Source: Bacteroidales bacterium
GTDB lineage: Bacteria; Bacteroidota; Bacteroidia; Bacteroidales; F082
Length of the DNA stretch: 64,000 nucleotides
Assembly: GCA_024710405.1 (NCBI GenBank)
Contig: JANJUV010000002.1
Span: forward strand, 1-64,000
Direction of reading: 5' to 3'
Each line of letters starts with the position of its first letter. Position 1 is the stretch's first letter. A model generated the notes under the pieces. It was not told the DNA's origin. It did not search any database and saw only the letters and a program-made list of their open reading frames with translations. This document shows, piece after piece, positions 16,251 through 25,484 of this stretch. A program made the position numbers and the translations under genes.

Positions 16251-18506
16251 GTGGAAAACATCTACTTATTTTTCGTTATCGTACTATTTGTACTTGCCAT
16301 TTCCGACCTGGTTGTCGGAGTAGCGAATGATGCTGTAAACTTTTTGAATTCGGCCATTGGGTCAAAAGCGGCACCATTCCGCATTACCATGATTGTTGCA
16401 GCCCTCGGTGTGTTTGTCGGGGCAGCATTTTCGGGTGGCATGATGGAAATAGCCCGTAGCGGGATTTTTCATCCCGGCCAGTTTGATTTCTCCGACATCA
16501 TGCTCATTTTCCTGGCGGTCATGATCACTGATGTTATTCTGCTCGATACCTTTAACACACTGGGTTTGCCAACCTCTACAACGGTTTCCATTGTTTTCGA
16601 ACTGTTGGGAGCCTCTGTTGGTATTGCGATCATGAAGATCATGCAAAGTGACTCACCCCAGCCAATCAGCGATTTTATCAATTCTAGCAAAGCTCTGGCC
16701 ATCATTTCAGGCATCTTGTTATCCGTGGTCATCGCATTTACTTTTGGGGCTTTGATTCAATACCTTGCCCGAATCGTATTCTCATTCAATTACGAAAAAC
16801 GCTTCAAATACTTTGGTGCGATTTATGGCGGTCTTTCGGTGACACTTATTGTCTATTTCATGCTTATTAAGGGTGTCAAAGGAGCCACGTTTATGAGTGA
16901 TGAAAGTGCACGGTGGATTATGTCGAACAGCGGGCTTATTCTCACAGCCAGCTTTATTGGTTTTACTGTTTTATTGCAGATATTGAGCCTGCTGTTCAGG
17001 CTAAACATATTAAAATTCATTGTTTTGTTTGGCACTTTTGCGCTTGCCATGGCCTTTGCCGGAAATGATTTGGTCAACTTCATCGGTGTCCCTTTGGCTG
17101 GTTACGAATCGTTCAAAACATTCATGAGCGTTCAGGGTGCCGATCCCGACTTCTTTAAGATGGATTCGCTTGCCGGTGCCATCAAAACACCTACTTCATA
17201 TTTGTTGCTTGCCGGCCTGGTGATGGTGATCACCCTGTTTACTTCACGCAAGGCCAAGAGTGTGATCAAGACAAGCGTGGATCTTAGCCGTCAGGATGAA
17301 GGTGAAGAGAGGTTTTCATCGACTCCCCTCTCAAGAGCAATTGTGAGACTCGCAGTGAACACCTCATCAAAGATTACCAGATTTGTTCCGGATAGCGTTT
17401 CAGCACGCATTGAGAAACAATTTGTGCCACTTCCACATGACAAGAACGACCACAATGCACCCTCGTTTGATATGATCCGGGCATCGGTTAATCTGGTGGT
17501 TGCCAGTATGCTTATTGCGCTTGGCACTTCATTGAAACTGCCTCTTTCCACAACCTATGTTACATTCATGGTGGCCATGGGATCTTCGTTGTCTGACCGT
17601 GCCTGGGACAGAGAAAGTGCAGTTTATCGGGTAACAGGAGTGTTTTCGGTCATTGGGGGGTGGTTTTTCACTGCCCTCTCAGCATTTGTAGTTTCATTTG
17701 TTTTGGCAGTTCTGTTTTTCTTCGGCGGAATCTTTGCCATCATCGCAATGATTGTCATAGCCATCTTGTTGGTAATCAGAACACATAAAATTCACCACAA
17801 ACGCGAGCACAAAAATGATGAGCTTGAGCTGGAGATCAGCAGGATCAGCGATGAAAACATACTGGAAACCTGTATTGACAATGTTACCTCGATGCTTAAC
17901 CAAACACAGCTTGAGTACAAGAAGACTATCTCGGGCCTTGCAGACGAAGACATTAGCAGTCTTCGTAAAGTGAATAAAGCTTTGCAGAAAATGACCAAAA
18001 AGGCCAAAGATCGTAAAGCAAATATTACCACTATCATCAACAAGCTGAGGGAAGATTCAATTGAAAGCGGACATTTTTATGTTCAGTCACTTGATTATCT
18101 CCGTGAGATTATCCACAGTCTGAATTTCATTGTAACACCTGTATACGAGCATGTAAACAACAACCACAAAAAGCTTAATCAGGCGCAGATCAGCGAGATA
18201 AAAAAACTTGGACAGGATCTTGGAACATTCCTCACAAGAATTGCCACTGACATCAGCGACAGTAATTTCAATAATCTGGAAAGCATTGTCACCGAACAAC
18301 AAAAGAATATTGCAATGATTGACCTGTTCAGAAAGAATGAAGTGAAAAGAATAAAAAAAGAAGGCACAAGCACACGCAACAGCCTGTTGTTTATGACACT
18401 GCTACAGGAAACAAAAAACCTGCACCTTTTCGCATTGAATCTTTACAAAGCACAAAGAGACTTCGTAACCTTCAAACATACACTATCTAATAACAAACGG
18501 GGCTGA
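16251..18506 (+). CDS. Inorganic phosphate transporter PiT with C-terminal PhoU-like domain
   Basis: A 751-residue inner-membrane protein. Residues about 1-500 are the PiT/Pho4 transporter, with the repeated signature GVANDAVNFLN near the N-terminus and AGNDLVNFIG in the middle, and about a dozen membrane segments. Residues about 525-751 are soluble, highly charged and helical (KKTISGLADEDISSLRKVNKALQ) and resemble PhoU. This fused form is normal for Bacteroidota. The GTG start is the only one that keeps the first membrane helix. It is divergent from the porin/lipoprotein operon and ends 6 bases from the convergent prmC. Confidence 0.93.
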   Translation: MENIYLFFVIVLFVLAISDLVVGVANDAVNFLNSAIGSKAAPFRITMIVAALGVFVGAAFSGGMMEIARSGIFHPGQFDFSDIMLIFLAVMITDVILLDTFNTLGLPTSTTVSIVFELLGASVGIAIMKIMQSDSPQPISDFINSSKALAIISGILLSVVIAFTFGALIQYLARIVFSFNYEKRFKYFGAIYGGLSVTLIVYFMLIKGVKGATFMSDESARWIMSNSGLILTASFIGFTVLLQILSLLFRLNILKFIVLFGTFALAMAFAGNDLVNFIGVPLAGYESFKTFMSVQGADPDFFKMDSLAGAIKTPTSYLLLAGLVMVITLFTSRKAKSVIKTSVDLSRQDEGEERFSSTPLSRAIVRLAVNTSSKITRFVPDSVSARIEKQFVPLPHDKNDHNAPSFDMIRASVNLVVASMLIALGTSLKLPLSTTYVTFMVAMGSSLSDRAWDRESAVYRVTGVFSVIGGWFFTALSAFVVSFVLAVLFFFGGIFAIIAMIVIAILLVIRTHKIHHKREHKNDELELEISRISDENILETCIDNVTSMLNQTQLEYKKTISGLADEDISSLRKVNKALQKMTKKAKDRKANITTIINKLREDSIESGHFYVQSLDYLREIIHSLNFIVTPVYEHVNNNHKKLNQAQISEIKKLGQDLGTFLTRIATDISDSNFNNLESIVTEQQKNIAMIDLFRKNEVKRIKKEGTSTRNSLLFMTLLQETKNLHLFALNLYKAQRDFVTFKHTLSNNKRG

Positions 18507-18512
18507 TTTCGT

Positions 18513-19385
18513 TTACTGCTTTGTCGCGACAATAAAACGTTCTTTACCATTAATGTCGTGGTAAACTGAAACACCGGAGAAGCCTGATTCAGTAAACAAA
18601 TTACTGACAGTTTCACCCATTCTCTCATGTATTTCAACCATCAATCTTCCGGTCGGAACAAGGCAGTTTAATGCCATTGAAGCCAGTTTCCGGTAATAAA
18701 AAACAGGGTCTTCATCAGGTGCGAACAATGCAAGATGAGGTTCCCATTCCAACACATTACTTTTCATATCAATTTTGTCGGCATACAAAACATAAGGAGG
18801 ATTACTCACAAGTAAATCAAATGTACACGGCTGATATCCGGAATCATAAGACTGAATATCGCAGACAAAGAAATCAACATCCGCATCCAGTGACAAAGCA
18901 TTCTGACGGGCAACTGAAAGGGCTTCACTACTGATGTCGCAGCCCTGCACCCTGGCCTGGGGACATAATTTCTTGATGCTGATTGCGATGCAGCCTGAGC
19001 CTGTGCCCACATCCAGCACATTTGAACTATGCTCCATACGTCTGCAAAAATCTGCAGCAAGGTTGACCAACTCTTCGGTTTCTGGCCTCGGAATCAGCAC
19101 TGAAGTATTAACAAAAAACCTGTGTCCGCTGAAATGGGCCACCCCTGTAATATATTGCAACGGTTTTCCTGACTTCAGTTCTTTTACAGCGAAATGTAGT
19201 GTAAGCATTTCAGATTCAGAAAGTCTGTGACCCGGTTGAAAAGCGAGTTTCAAACGATCGAAACCGAAAAAATGTTCCGTCAGGGCAAAAACAAGTTGCT
19301 TCGATTCATCTGATCCGTAATTTGGCTCAAGAAATTCAGTATAATATCTGACAGCATCTCTGAGCAGGTTCGTGGGCACTTTCAT
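18513..19385 (-). CDS. prmC: Peptide chain release factor N(5)-glutamine methyltransferase
   Basis: A 290-residue SAM-dependent enzyme that methylates the glutamine of the GGQ motif in release factors 1 and 2. An N-terminal helical domain precedes the Rossmann fold. The SAM-binding DVGTGSG is at about residues 125-131 and the substrate-binding NPPY motif at 195-198. LIPRPETEELV is also diagnostic. Normal length. It is convergent with the PiT gene. Confidence 0.95.
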   Translation of the reverse strand: MKVPTNLLRDAVRYYTEFLEPNYGSDESKQLVFALTEHFFGFDRLKLAFQPGHRLSESEMLTLHFAVKELKSGKPLQYITGVAHFSGHRFFVNTSVLIPRPETEELVNLAADFCRRMEHSSNVLDVGTGSGCIAISIKKLCPQARVQGCDISSEALSVARQNALSLDADVDFFVCDIQSYDSGYQPCTFDLLVSNPPYVLYADKIDMKSNVLEWEPHLALFAPDEDPVFYYRKLASMALNCLVPTGRLMVEIHERMGETVSNLFTESGFSGVSVYHDINGKERFIVATKQ

Positions 19386-19443
19386 GAAGCCAAATTAATC
19401 AAATATCCGACTGCAATCAGGAGTTTTGTCTCGCCCGTATAGC

Positions 19444-19451
19444 TAAATTTG
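19444..19451 (+). promoter_or_regulatory. -7 element for DMT/yigZ
   Basis: TAAATTTG at 19444-19451. A TTG start at 19449 would lie inside this element, so the ATG at 19473 is preferred. Confidence 0.5.
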
Positions 19452-19472
19452 CAGCCACATCCTGATCATAAT

Positions 19473-20327
19473 ATGTTGTACTTGCTCTTTACTACCTTTC
19501 TAGGATTCGCTATATTTGTCGTTTTCAAACTCTTCAAAAAATTTGGCATCGATAATCTTCATGCCATTACGGCCAATTATGCAGTTGCTTCAAGTGCTTC
19601 TTTGCTTGCATTCAACGATCCGGTTAGTAGTTCAATGATACTTAATGCACCCTGGTTTCCATTAGTAATACTAATCGGAGCATTGTTCATCGGAGTTTTC
19701 TTTTTGTTTGCCTATTCTTCCCAGAAGGCAGGTGTGGCCATCACAGCAGTCTCCAGCAAAATGTCTGTTGTCATACCCGCAACAGCTGGATTTATTTTAT
19801 TTTCCGAATCAATCTCTTCAGTGAAAATCATCGGCATTTCAGCAGCTTTAACGGCCTTTTACCTTACTTTCAAAAAAAGTGAACGCCTCATTGCTGATCC
19901 TAAAACGTTTTTTCTTCCGGTTTTTCTGTTTCTGGGCACAGGAACCAATGATCTGTTAATGAAAATAACTGATTATTATTACATAGAGCATGATTTACTG
20001 TTGCTTCTGTCGGTAATTTTCTTTATTGCTTTGGTCATTGGGTTGTCCCTTTTAGGCTTTGCTTTGGCAACCCGTAAAAAAACTTTCAGCCTGAAGAGTC
20101 TTATGGCGGGTATTATCCTTGGTTTCGTTAACTTTGGATCCACCTATTTTCTTTTCAGAAGCATGGAGTATTACGATAGTTCATTAATGTTTCCTCTGCG
20201 CAACACAGGCATTGTCTTGTTGTCGGCACTGACAGGTTATTTTGTTTTTTCGGAACAGCTGAACAGGACAAACTGGTACGGTATATTGCTGTCAGTTTTG
20301 GCCATAATAATGGTTGCAGCAGGATGA
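19473..20327 (+). CDS. EamA/DMT superfamily transporter
   Basis: A 284-residue integral membrane protein with about ten hydrophobic helices in two repeats, as in the drug/metabolite transporter superfamily. Examples are the helices at LGFAIFVVFKLFKKF, LVILIGALFIGVFFLFAY and the last AIIMVAAG. Substrate unknown. I chose ATG 19473, because the in-frame TTG at 19449 overlaps the -7 promoter element. The stop overlaps the start of the YigZ-family gene in ATGATGA, so the two are translationally linked. Confidence 0.85.
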   Translation: MLYLLFTTFLGFAIFVVFKLFKKFGIDNLHAITANYAVASSASLLAFNDPVSSSMILNAPWFPLVILIGALFIGVFFLFAYSSQKAGVAITAVSSKMSVVIPATAGFILFSESISSVKIIGISAALTAFYLTFKKSERLIADPKTFFLPVFLFLGTGTNDLLMKITDYYYIEHDLLLLLSVIFFIALVIGLSLLGFALATRKKTFSLKSLMAGIILGFVNFGSTYFLFRSMEYYDSSLMFPLRNTGIVLLSALTGYFVFSEQLNRTNWYGILLSVLAIIMVAAG

Positions 20328-20938
20328 TGAATTCCGACACCTATTATATACCTGCTGCGACCGGCAATTCTGTTTTCAAGGACAAAGGAAGCCGGTTCAT
20401 TGGCTATTGCTTTGCCTGCAACAGTGAAGAAAGCTTCAAAGATGAGCTATTGAAAATAAAGAAACAGTATTACGATGCCCGTCATCATGTGTTTGCATAC
20501 GTGCTCCAACCCGATCAATCGGCATTCAGATCGTCAGACGACGGCGAGCCCGCGGGCACAGGCGGTAAACCTGTTTTGAACCAGATTCTGTCTGCAGGCC
20601 TTACAAATACGGCTGTTGTTGTAGTGCGCTATTTCGGGGGTATTAAACTGGGTGTCAGTGGATTGATTCAGGCATACAAGTCGGCCGCCAAAGAAGCCAT
20701 TGAAGCAGCCGGCAAACTTGAGATGACTGTTGGTGAATTGTACCGAATTAAGTTTGGTTACCCGTTGCTCAACGAAGTGATGCGTATACTCAAAGATGAA
20801 AATGCACAGATAAGGCGATCAGATTTTTCTGTTTCGTGCGATATCGAGTTCGTAATCCGAAAAAATGAGGCACAGAAAGTACACCATAAACTCGCAAATA
20901 TATACGGAGTTGAAATCATACACCTTCTAACCATTTAA
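20324..20938 (+). CDS. YigZ/IMPACT family protein
   Basis: A 204-residue protein of the UPF0029/IMPACT family. The N-terminal domain carries the conserved SRFIGYCFAC, DARHHVFAYVL, DDGEPAGTGGKPVL and VVVRYFGGIKLG blocks. The C-terminal part fits the ferredoxin-like DUF1949 domain. Members are linked to translation regulation in eukaryotes (IMPACT); the bacterial role is not settled. It overlaps the transporter stop by 4 bases. Confidence 0.92.
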   Translation: MMNSDTYYIPAATGNSVFKDKGSRFIGYCFACNSEESFKDELLKIKKQYYDARHHVFAYVLQPDQSAFRSSDDGEPAGTGGKPVLNQILSAGLTNTAVVVVRYFGGIKLGVSGLIQAYKSAAKEAIEAAGKLEMTVGELYRIKFGYPLLNEVMRILKDENAQIRRSDFSVSCDIEFVIRKNEAQKVHHKLANIYGVEIIHLLTI

Positions 20939-21173
20939 TATTAAGCCAACTGAAAACTCAATTTCCGAAAACGGATACAGGTCACTTAATACGTAAAAAA
21001 AAATCAAAAATCAATGAAGTTTTTTCTTTTTTTTTCACTTTTTGTTATGGATATTTGTTGAAAAATCAACCGCTCCTCATACAAAGTTATGTGCATAAGT
21101 ATCAGCTACTTGTTTAGCTGGCGGCAGATGTTTGTGTGTTAATTGAAAATTAACTGATTGAGATTCAACTAGA
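20939..21173. other. AT-rich region upstream of dnaA
   Basis: 235 bases with long A and T tracts at about 20996-21048. I find no clear cluster of TTATCCACA-type DnaA boxes, so an origin is not supported. TAACTTTG on the minus strand at 21082-21089 is a possible antisense -7 element. No consensus plus-strand promoter for dnaA was seen. Confidence 0.5.
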
Positions 21174-22610
21174 ATGAAAAAAAGGCACGTTGAGGTATGG
21201 GAAAACTGTCTGACTGTGATCAGAGATAATGTACACAGCCAAAGTTTCAAAACCTGGTTCGAACCCATTGTTCCCATCAAGCTCGAAAATAATGTACTGA
21301 CTATTCAGGTACCGAGTCAGTTTTTCTACGAATGGCTCGAGGAGCATTACATCGGTCTTCTGAAAAAGACAATAAAGAAAGAGCTGGGTGCTGACGGTCG
21401 GTTGGAATACAGTATCATCATGGACAGCAACTATGACAACAATACCCCTTACTCGATCAGGTTTCCGACAAGCAACCTGAAAGCAACCAAAAACCCTCTT
21501 GTATCCATGCCCTTAGACCTGAATAAAGGCACCTCGAAAGACATCCCTAATCCATTCATCATTCCAGGCCTTAAAAAGATTAAAGTTGAATCACAACTCG
21601 TTGAAAGTTACTCCTTTGATAGTTTTGTTGAAGGCGACTGTAACCGTCTTGCACGTTCTGCAGGCTTCGCTGTTGCTGAAAATCCGGGGAAAACAGCTTT
21701 TAACCCCTTGCTCATCTTCAGCGGTACCGGATTGGGCAAGACCCATCTCGCCCATGCCATTGGCCTTCAGGTGAAAAACAATTTTCCGGAAAAAACTGTG
21801 CTTTACGTTCAAACAGAACAATTCTATACACAGTATATTGAATCCGTCAGAAACAACAATCAGAATGATTTCGTGCATTTTTACCAGATGATCGACGTGC
21901 TGATCATTGATGATATTCAGTTTTTGGCAGGCAAAGACAAAACTCAGGATGTGTTCTTCCACGTATTCAATCACCTGCATCAAAACGGAAAGCAACTCAT
22001 TATCACAAGCGACAAACCTCCTGTTGAACTCAAAGGAATGGAACCCAGGTTATTGTCGCGTTTCAAATGGGGATTATCTGCGGACCTTCAGGTACCTGAT
22101 TTTGAAACCAGAGTAGCCATCCTTAAAAGAAAACTTTACAACGATGGCCTGCAGATACCCAATGAAGTAATTGATTATCTTGCCTATAGCATCACCAGCA
22201 ACGTTCGGGAAATGGAAGGTGCGTTGATTTCGCTAATTGCACAGTCATCGCTCAACAAAAAGGCCATCACCATGGAACTGGCCCGCCAGATGATTGACAA
22301 ATTTGTGAAAAATACGACCCGCGAAATCTCAATCGACTATATCCAGAAAGTCGTTTGTGATTATTTTGGTATTCCGGTCGATCATATCAATGCGAAAACA
22401 CGCAAGAGAGAGATCGTTCAGGCGCGTCAACTGGCAATGTATTTTTCAAAAAAGCATACCAAGTCCTCATTGGCAACCATCGGACTGCATTGCGGAAACA
22501 AGGACCACGCAACTGTTTTGCATGCCTGTAAAACTGTCAGTAACCTGATTGATACCGACAAGCAATTCAGGACATATGTAAATGATATTGATAAAAAAAT
22601 TCAGCATTAG
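21174..22610 (+). CDS. dnaA: Chromosomal replication initiator DnaA
   Basis: A 478-residue AAA+ initiator. Domain I spans about 1-90 (WENCLTVIRDNVHSQSFKTWFEPI) and a linker about 90-140. The AAA+ domain follows with Walker A FSGTGLGKTH, Walker B LIIDDIQFLAGK and the SDKPP sensor 1. Domain IV at the C-terminus has the DNA-binding signature KHTKSSLATIGLHCGNKDHATVLHA. Full length. Downstream, a small phosphatase and a dehydratase follow on the same strand at short gaps. No oriC signature was found directly upstream. Confidence 0.97.
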   Translation: MKKRHVEVWENCLTVIRDNVHSQSFKTWFEPIVPIKLENNVLTIQVPSQFFYEWLEEHYIGLLKKTIKKELGADGRLEYSIIMDSNYDNNTPYSIRFPTSNLKATKNPLVSMPLDLNKGTSKDIPNPFIIPGLKKIKVESQLVESYSFDSFVEGDCNRLARSAGFAVAENPGKTAFNPLLIFSGTGLGKTHLAHAIGLQVKNNFPEKTVLYVQTEQFYTQYIESVRNNNQNDFVHFYQMIDVLIIDDIQFLAGKDKTQDVFFHVFNHLHQNGKQLIITSDKPPVELKGMEPRLLSRFKWGLSADLQVPDFETRVAILKRKLYNDGLQIPNEVIDYLAYSITSNVREMEGALISLIAQSSLNKKAITMELARQMIDKFVKNTTREISIDYIQKVVCDYFGIPVDHINAKTRKREIVQARQLAMYFSKKHTKSSLATIGLHCGNKDHATVLHACKTVSNLIDTDKQFRTYVNDIDKKIQH

Positions 22611-22658
22611 CCTGATTTTCGTCGTATATTCGTGACATAAACCTAAATCAGTTATGCC

Positions 22659-23117
22659 ATGAATGTACTGTTTGTTTGTCTGGGTAACACCTGCCGTTCA
22701 CCGTTGGCAGAAGGAATTCTTAAAAAAATGTATGCCGATGCCGGCATAGATGCACTGGTCGAGTCGGCCGGTTTTGAATCATATAATATTAATGAGTCTC
22801 CCGATAGCAGGGCAACAAATGTTGCAATAAAACACGGCATTGACCTGTCACTGAAGCGCGCACGTCTGTTTTCGCCCGAAGATTTCGACAGATTCGACAA
22901 AATTTATGTCATGGATGGACACAACATGCAGGATGTCAGCATGATGGCAAGAAATGAAAAGGACATGGAAAAGGTTGATTTTCTATTGAATGTTATAAAA
23001 GAGGGACATAATCAATACATTCAGGATCCTTACAGGGGAGGCATGGATGATTACGAAAGGGTGTTTGAACTCATGGAAAAAGCCTGCGAACGTATTCTTT
23101 GGTTGGCCAAACAGTAA
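22659..23117 (+). CDS. Low-molecular-weight protein-tyrosine phosphatase
   Basis: A 152-residue cytosolic phosphatase. The N-terminal phosphate loop VCLGNTCRS holds the catalytic C7 and R13 (C-x5-R), and the general acid lies in the QDPYRGG motif near residue 123. Length matches the family. Such enzymes dephosphorylate protein tyrosines or arginines and are often tied to exopolysaccharide control; here the neighbours (dnaA, dehydratase) give no hint. Confidence 0.93.
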   Translation: MNVLFVCLGNTCRSPLAEGILKKMYADAGIDALVESAGFESYNINESPDSRATNVAIKHGIDLSLKRARLFSPEDFDRFDKIYVMDGHNMQDVSMMARNEKDMEKVDFLLNVIKEGHNQYIQDPYRGGMDDYERVFELMEKACERILWLAKQ

Positions 23118-23140
23118 AAAAGTAGTTATAATTTAAACCC

Positions 23141-24100
23141 ATGACAGATCGTCCGGATAAAGACACAATCGTTTCTTCAGCGGGTCGCATAGCGCCATTT
23201 ATTCACAGAACCCCTGTGATGACATCCGAAATTCTGAATCAGCATAGCGGTAACAAATTGTTTTTCAAGTGCGAAAACTTCCAAAAAGCCGGTGCTTTCA
23301 AGTCAAGAGGAGCAATAAATGCCATTCTTAGTCTTGGCAAGGAGCAAAAGATACATGGTGTAGCCACCCATTCGAGCGGCAATCACGCTCAGGCACTGGC
23401 AAGAGCTGCTGCCATAGCCGGAACAAAGGCCTATATCGTTATGCCATCAACGGCGCCAAAGGTAAAAGTGGAAGCTGTTAAAGCATATGGTGGCTTGGTG
23501 ACCTTCTGTGAACCAACACTCTCTGCGCGGGAAGAAACCCTAGAAAGTGTCATTGCACAAACAGGCGCACACGAAATACATCCCTATAATGATTATCGGA
23601 TAATGGCCGGACAAGCGAGTTGTTTCATGGAGATGAATGAACAATGCGGACCACTTGATGTTGTCCTTTGCCCGGTTGGTGGAGGTGGCCTGCTCAGTGG
23701 GACAGCACTGGCGATGCATTATTTCAGCCCTTCTTCAAAACTGATTGCCTGCGAACCCGAAGGCGCTGACGATGCCTTCAGGTCGTTCAGGTCGGGCACC
23801 TTGATACCATCCGGTGAAACAAACACCATTGCCGACGGCCTGCTAACTTCATTGGGCAACCTTACCTTTCCGGTCATTCAGGAACTTGTATCGGATATCG
23901 TCACCGTTTCGGATCATTTTATCATAGAAGCAATGAAATTGATTTGGAGCAGAATGAAGATTGTGGTCGAACCAAGCGCTGCTGTGCCATTGGCGGCGAT
24001 TCTCCAGGGCAAAATCGCCCTTTCCGGTGCCAAAATCGGCATCATCCTTTCTGGTGGCAACATTGACCTGGATAAAATTCCCTGGTATGGAACATACTAA
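23141..24100 (+). CDS. PLP-dependent threonine/serine dehydratase (or racemase) family
   Basis: A 319-residue fold-type II PLP enzyme. The PLP lysine is K54 in GAFKSRGA. SSGNHAQALA binds the substrate carboxylate, VGGGGLLSG holds the phosphate, and LSGGNIDL closes the active site. The length without a C-terminal ACT domain fits catabolic threonine dehydratase or serine racemase/dehydratase rather than biosynthetic IlvA. The downstream methylase starts 14 bases before its stop. Exact substrate cannot be fixed from sequence. Confidence 0.9.
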   Translation: MTDRPDKDTIVSSAGRIAPFIHRTPVMTSEILNQHSGNKLFFKCENFQKAGAFKSRGAINAILSLGKEQKIHGVATHSSGNHAQALARAAAIAGTKAYIVMPSTAPKVKVEAVKAYGGLVTFCEPTLSAREETLESVIAQTGAHEIHPYNDYRIMAGQASCFMEMNEQCGPLDVVLCPVGGGGLLSGTALAMHYFSPSSKLIACEPEGADDAFRSFRSGTLIPSGETNTIADGLLTSLGNLTFPVIQELVSDIVTVSDHFIIEAMKLIWSRMKIVVEPSAAVPLAAILQGKIALSGAKIGIILSGGNIDLDKIPWYGTY

Positions 24101-24824
24101 AACAGGCACCCTTTTTTTGATCCCTACACTTCTGGGACAATCAGATCCAACAGCAGTGTTGCCTGCAGGCACCTTGTCGGTGATCAGAAAACTGGATTTC
24201 TATATTGTGGAAAATGTTCGGACCGCCAGAAGGTTTTTGGGTAAGGCAGGAACAGAAAAAGCCATTCCCAACTTAACTTTTGTGGTTCTTGACAAGCATC
24301 AGGGTAACGAGGATATAGCAACCATGCTAGCACCGGCACTTGCGGGAATCGACATCGGACTGATGTCGGAAGCCGGGAGTCCGTGCATTGCTGATCCGGG
24401 AAATACTGTTGTTGAAGCTGCTCATAAACTAAACATCAAAGTAGTACCGCTTACCGGTCCGAATTCAATTCTTTTGGCGCTCATGGCTTCGGGATTCAAT
24501 GGACAACAATTCGTGTTTCACGGTTACCTGCCTGTGAAACCTGATGAAAGACAAGAAAGGCTGAGGACTATCGAAGGTCGGTCGCGAGTTGATGGAGAAA
24601 CTCAGATTTTCATCGAAACACCCTACCGGAACAGGCAATTGTTTGATGCTATCCTGAAAACATGTCAGCCGGCTACAATGATGTGTATTGCCGTGAATCT
24701 AAGTATTGAGGATGAAGAAATCAGATCGATGACTATAGCACAATGGAAGAAAAAAACACTTCATTTTGACAAGAAACCTGCTGTTTTTTTGCTTTGGCAT
24801 CCAGGCCCTTATGCAAAACGATGA
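24087..24824 (+). CDS. SAM-dependent methyltransferase, tetrapyrrole methylase/RsmI-like
   Basis: A 245-residue protein related to RsmI (16S rRNA C1402 ribose methylase). It has IPTLLGQSDPTAVLPAGTLSVIRKL at the start, an MSEAGSPCIADPG motif and PLTGPNSILLALMASG, all typical of the family. I start it at ATG 24087, which gives the conserved N-terminus; the longer upstream frame runs inside the dehydratase gene and is not conserved-looking. It is shorter than classical RsmI at the C-terminus, as is usual for a second Bacteroidota paralogue. Target uncertain. Confidence 0.85.
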   Translation: MEHTKTGTLFLIPTLLGQSDPTAVLPAGTLSVIRKLDFYIVENVRTARRFLGKAGTEKAIPNLTFVVLDKHQGNEDIATMLAPALAGIDIGLMSEAGSPCIADPGNTVVEAAHKLNIKVVPLTGPNSILLALMASGFNGQQFVFHGYLPVKPDERQERLRTIEGRSRVDGETQIFIETPYRNRQLFDAILKTCQPATMMCIAVNLSIEDEEIRSMTIAQWKKKTLHFDKKPAVFLLWHPGPYAKR

Positions 24825-24844
24825 TCAGTGTGTGTAAGTTTATT

Positions 24845-25351
24845 TTAGTGGTGGTGTCCGTGAGGCCCGTGAACATGTCCATGAGCAATCTCTTCGGCTG
24901 TCGCATCGCGAACTTCAAGAATTTCGCCTGAGAAGTGCAGGCTTTCACCGGCAAGAGGATGATTGAAGTCCATCTTTACTGTGTCGCTTCCAACTTCAAC
25001 TACAATGCCATCAAGCGGGTTTCCATGCTGGTCCTGCATCGTAATAGTGTTGCCAATCTCAAGCAGCTTCTGATCAATTACACCATTTACTTCGAATATT
25101 GACTTCTCCAGATCAATGATGGCTTCTTCGGTCACTTCCCCATAACCTTCCTCAGGACTAAGGCCAAAACTAAAGGTGTCACCTGCCTGCAGGCCTTTGA
25201 GGCTGGTTTCAAACTTTGGCAGCAGTCCTCCGACACCAAAAAGGTAGACGAAAGGCCTTCCTGATTCAACTTTTTGAATTAATTCACCCTGAGCATTATC
25301 CTGCCTGAGTTCGTAGGTAAGTGTGACCACTTTGTTATCCTCAATCTTCAT
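24845..25351 (-). CDS. FKBP-type peptidyl-prolyl isomerase, SlyD-like
   Basis: A 168-residue cytosolic prolyl isomerase/chaperone. The start MKIEDNKVVTLTYELR is the usual SlyD beginning, so I prefer ATG 25351 to the in-frame start at 25384. The FKBP core includes FVYLFGVGGLLPKFE and the PEEGYG loop, with the chaperone insert-in-flap between. The tail HGHVHGPHGHHH is a metal-binding histidine stretch, as in nickel-binding SlyD. Its 3' end is 20 bases from the convergent methylase. Confidence 0.92.
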   Translation of the reverse strand: MKIEDNKVVTLTYELRQDNAQGELIQKVESGRPFVYLFGVGGLLPKFETSLKGLQAGDTFSFGLSPEEGYGEVTEEAIIDLEKSIFEVNGVIDQKLLEIGNTITMQDQHGNPLDGIVVEVGSDTVKMDFNHPLAGESLHFSGEILEVRDATAEEIAHGHVHGPHGHHH

Positions 25352-25401
25352 TTCAATTGGATTAAATAAATAATTGATTTTCAAACATGAATTTCTACTG
25401 G

Positions 25402-25409
25402 CAAAGGTA
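25402..25409 (-). promoter_or_regulatory. -7 element for the SlyD-like gene
   Basis: TACCTTTG on the minus strand at 25409-25402. The leader to the ATG at 25351 would be about 45 bases. Confidence 0.55.
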
Positions 25410-25484
25410 GGCCTTTTTTTTTGTCCACATCCTGACTACATGAAGAATATATGTAATTTAACCATGTGAAACCAAACTGTAGCT

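Noticed and set aside
20939-21173. Possible replication origin upstream of dnaA
   Set aside because: AT-rich, but no cluster of TTATCCACA-type DnaA boxes was found; TTATGTGCATAA is only a loose palindrome.
23961-24086. N-terminal extension of the RsmI-like methylase
   Set aside because: It lies wholly in the upstream dehydratase gene in another frame and is not like the family; ATG 24087 gives the proper start.
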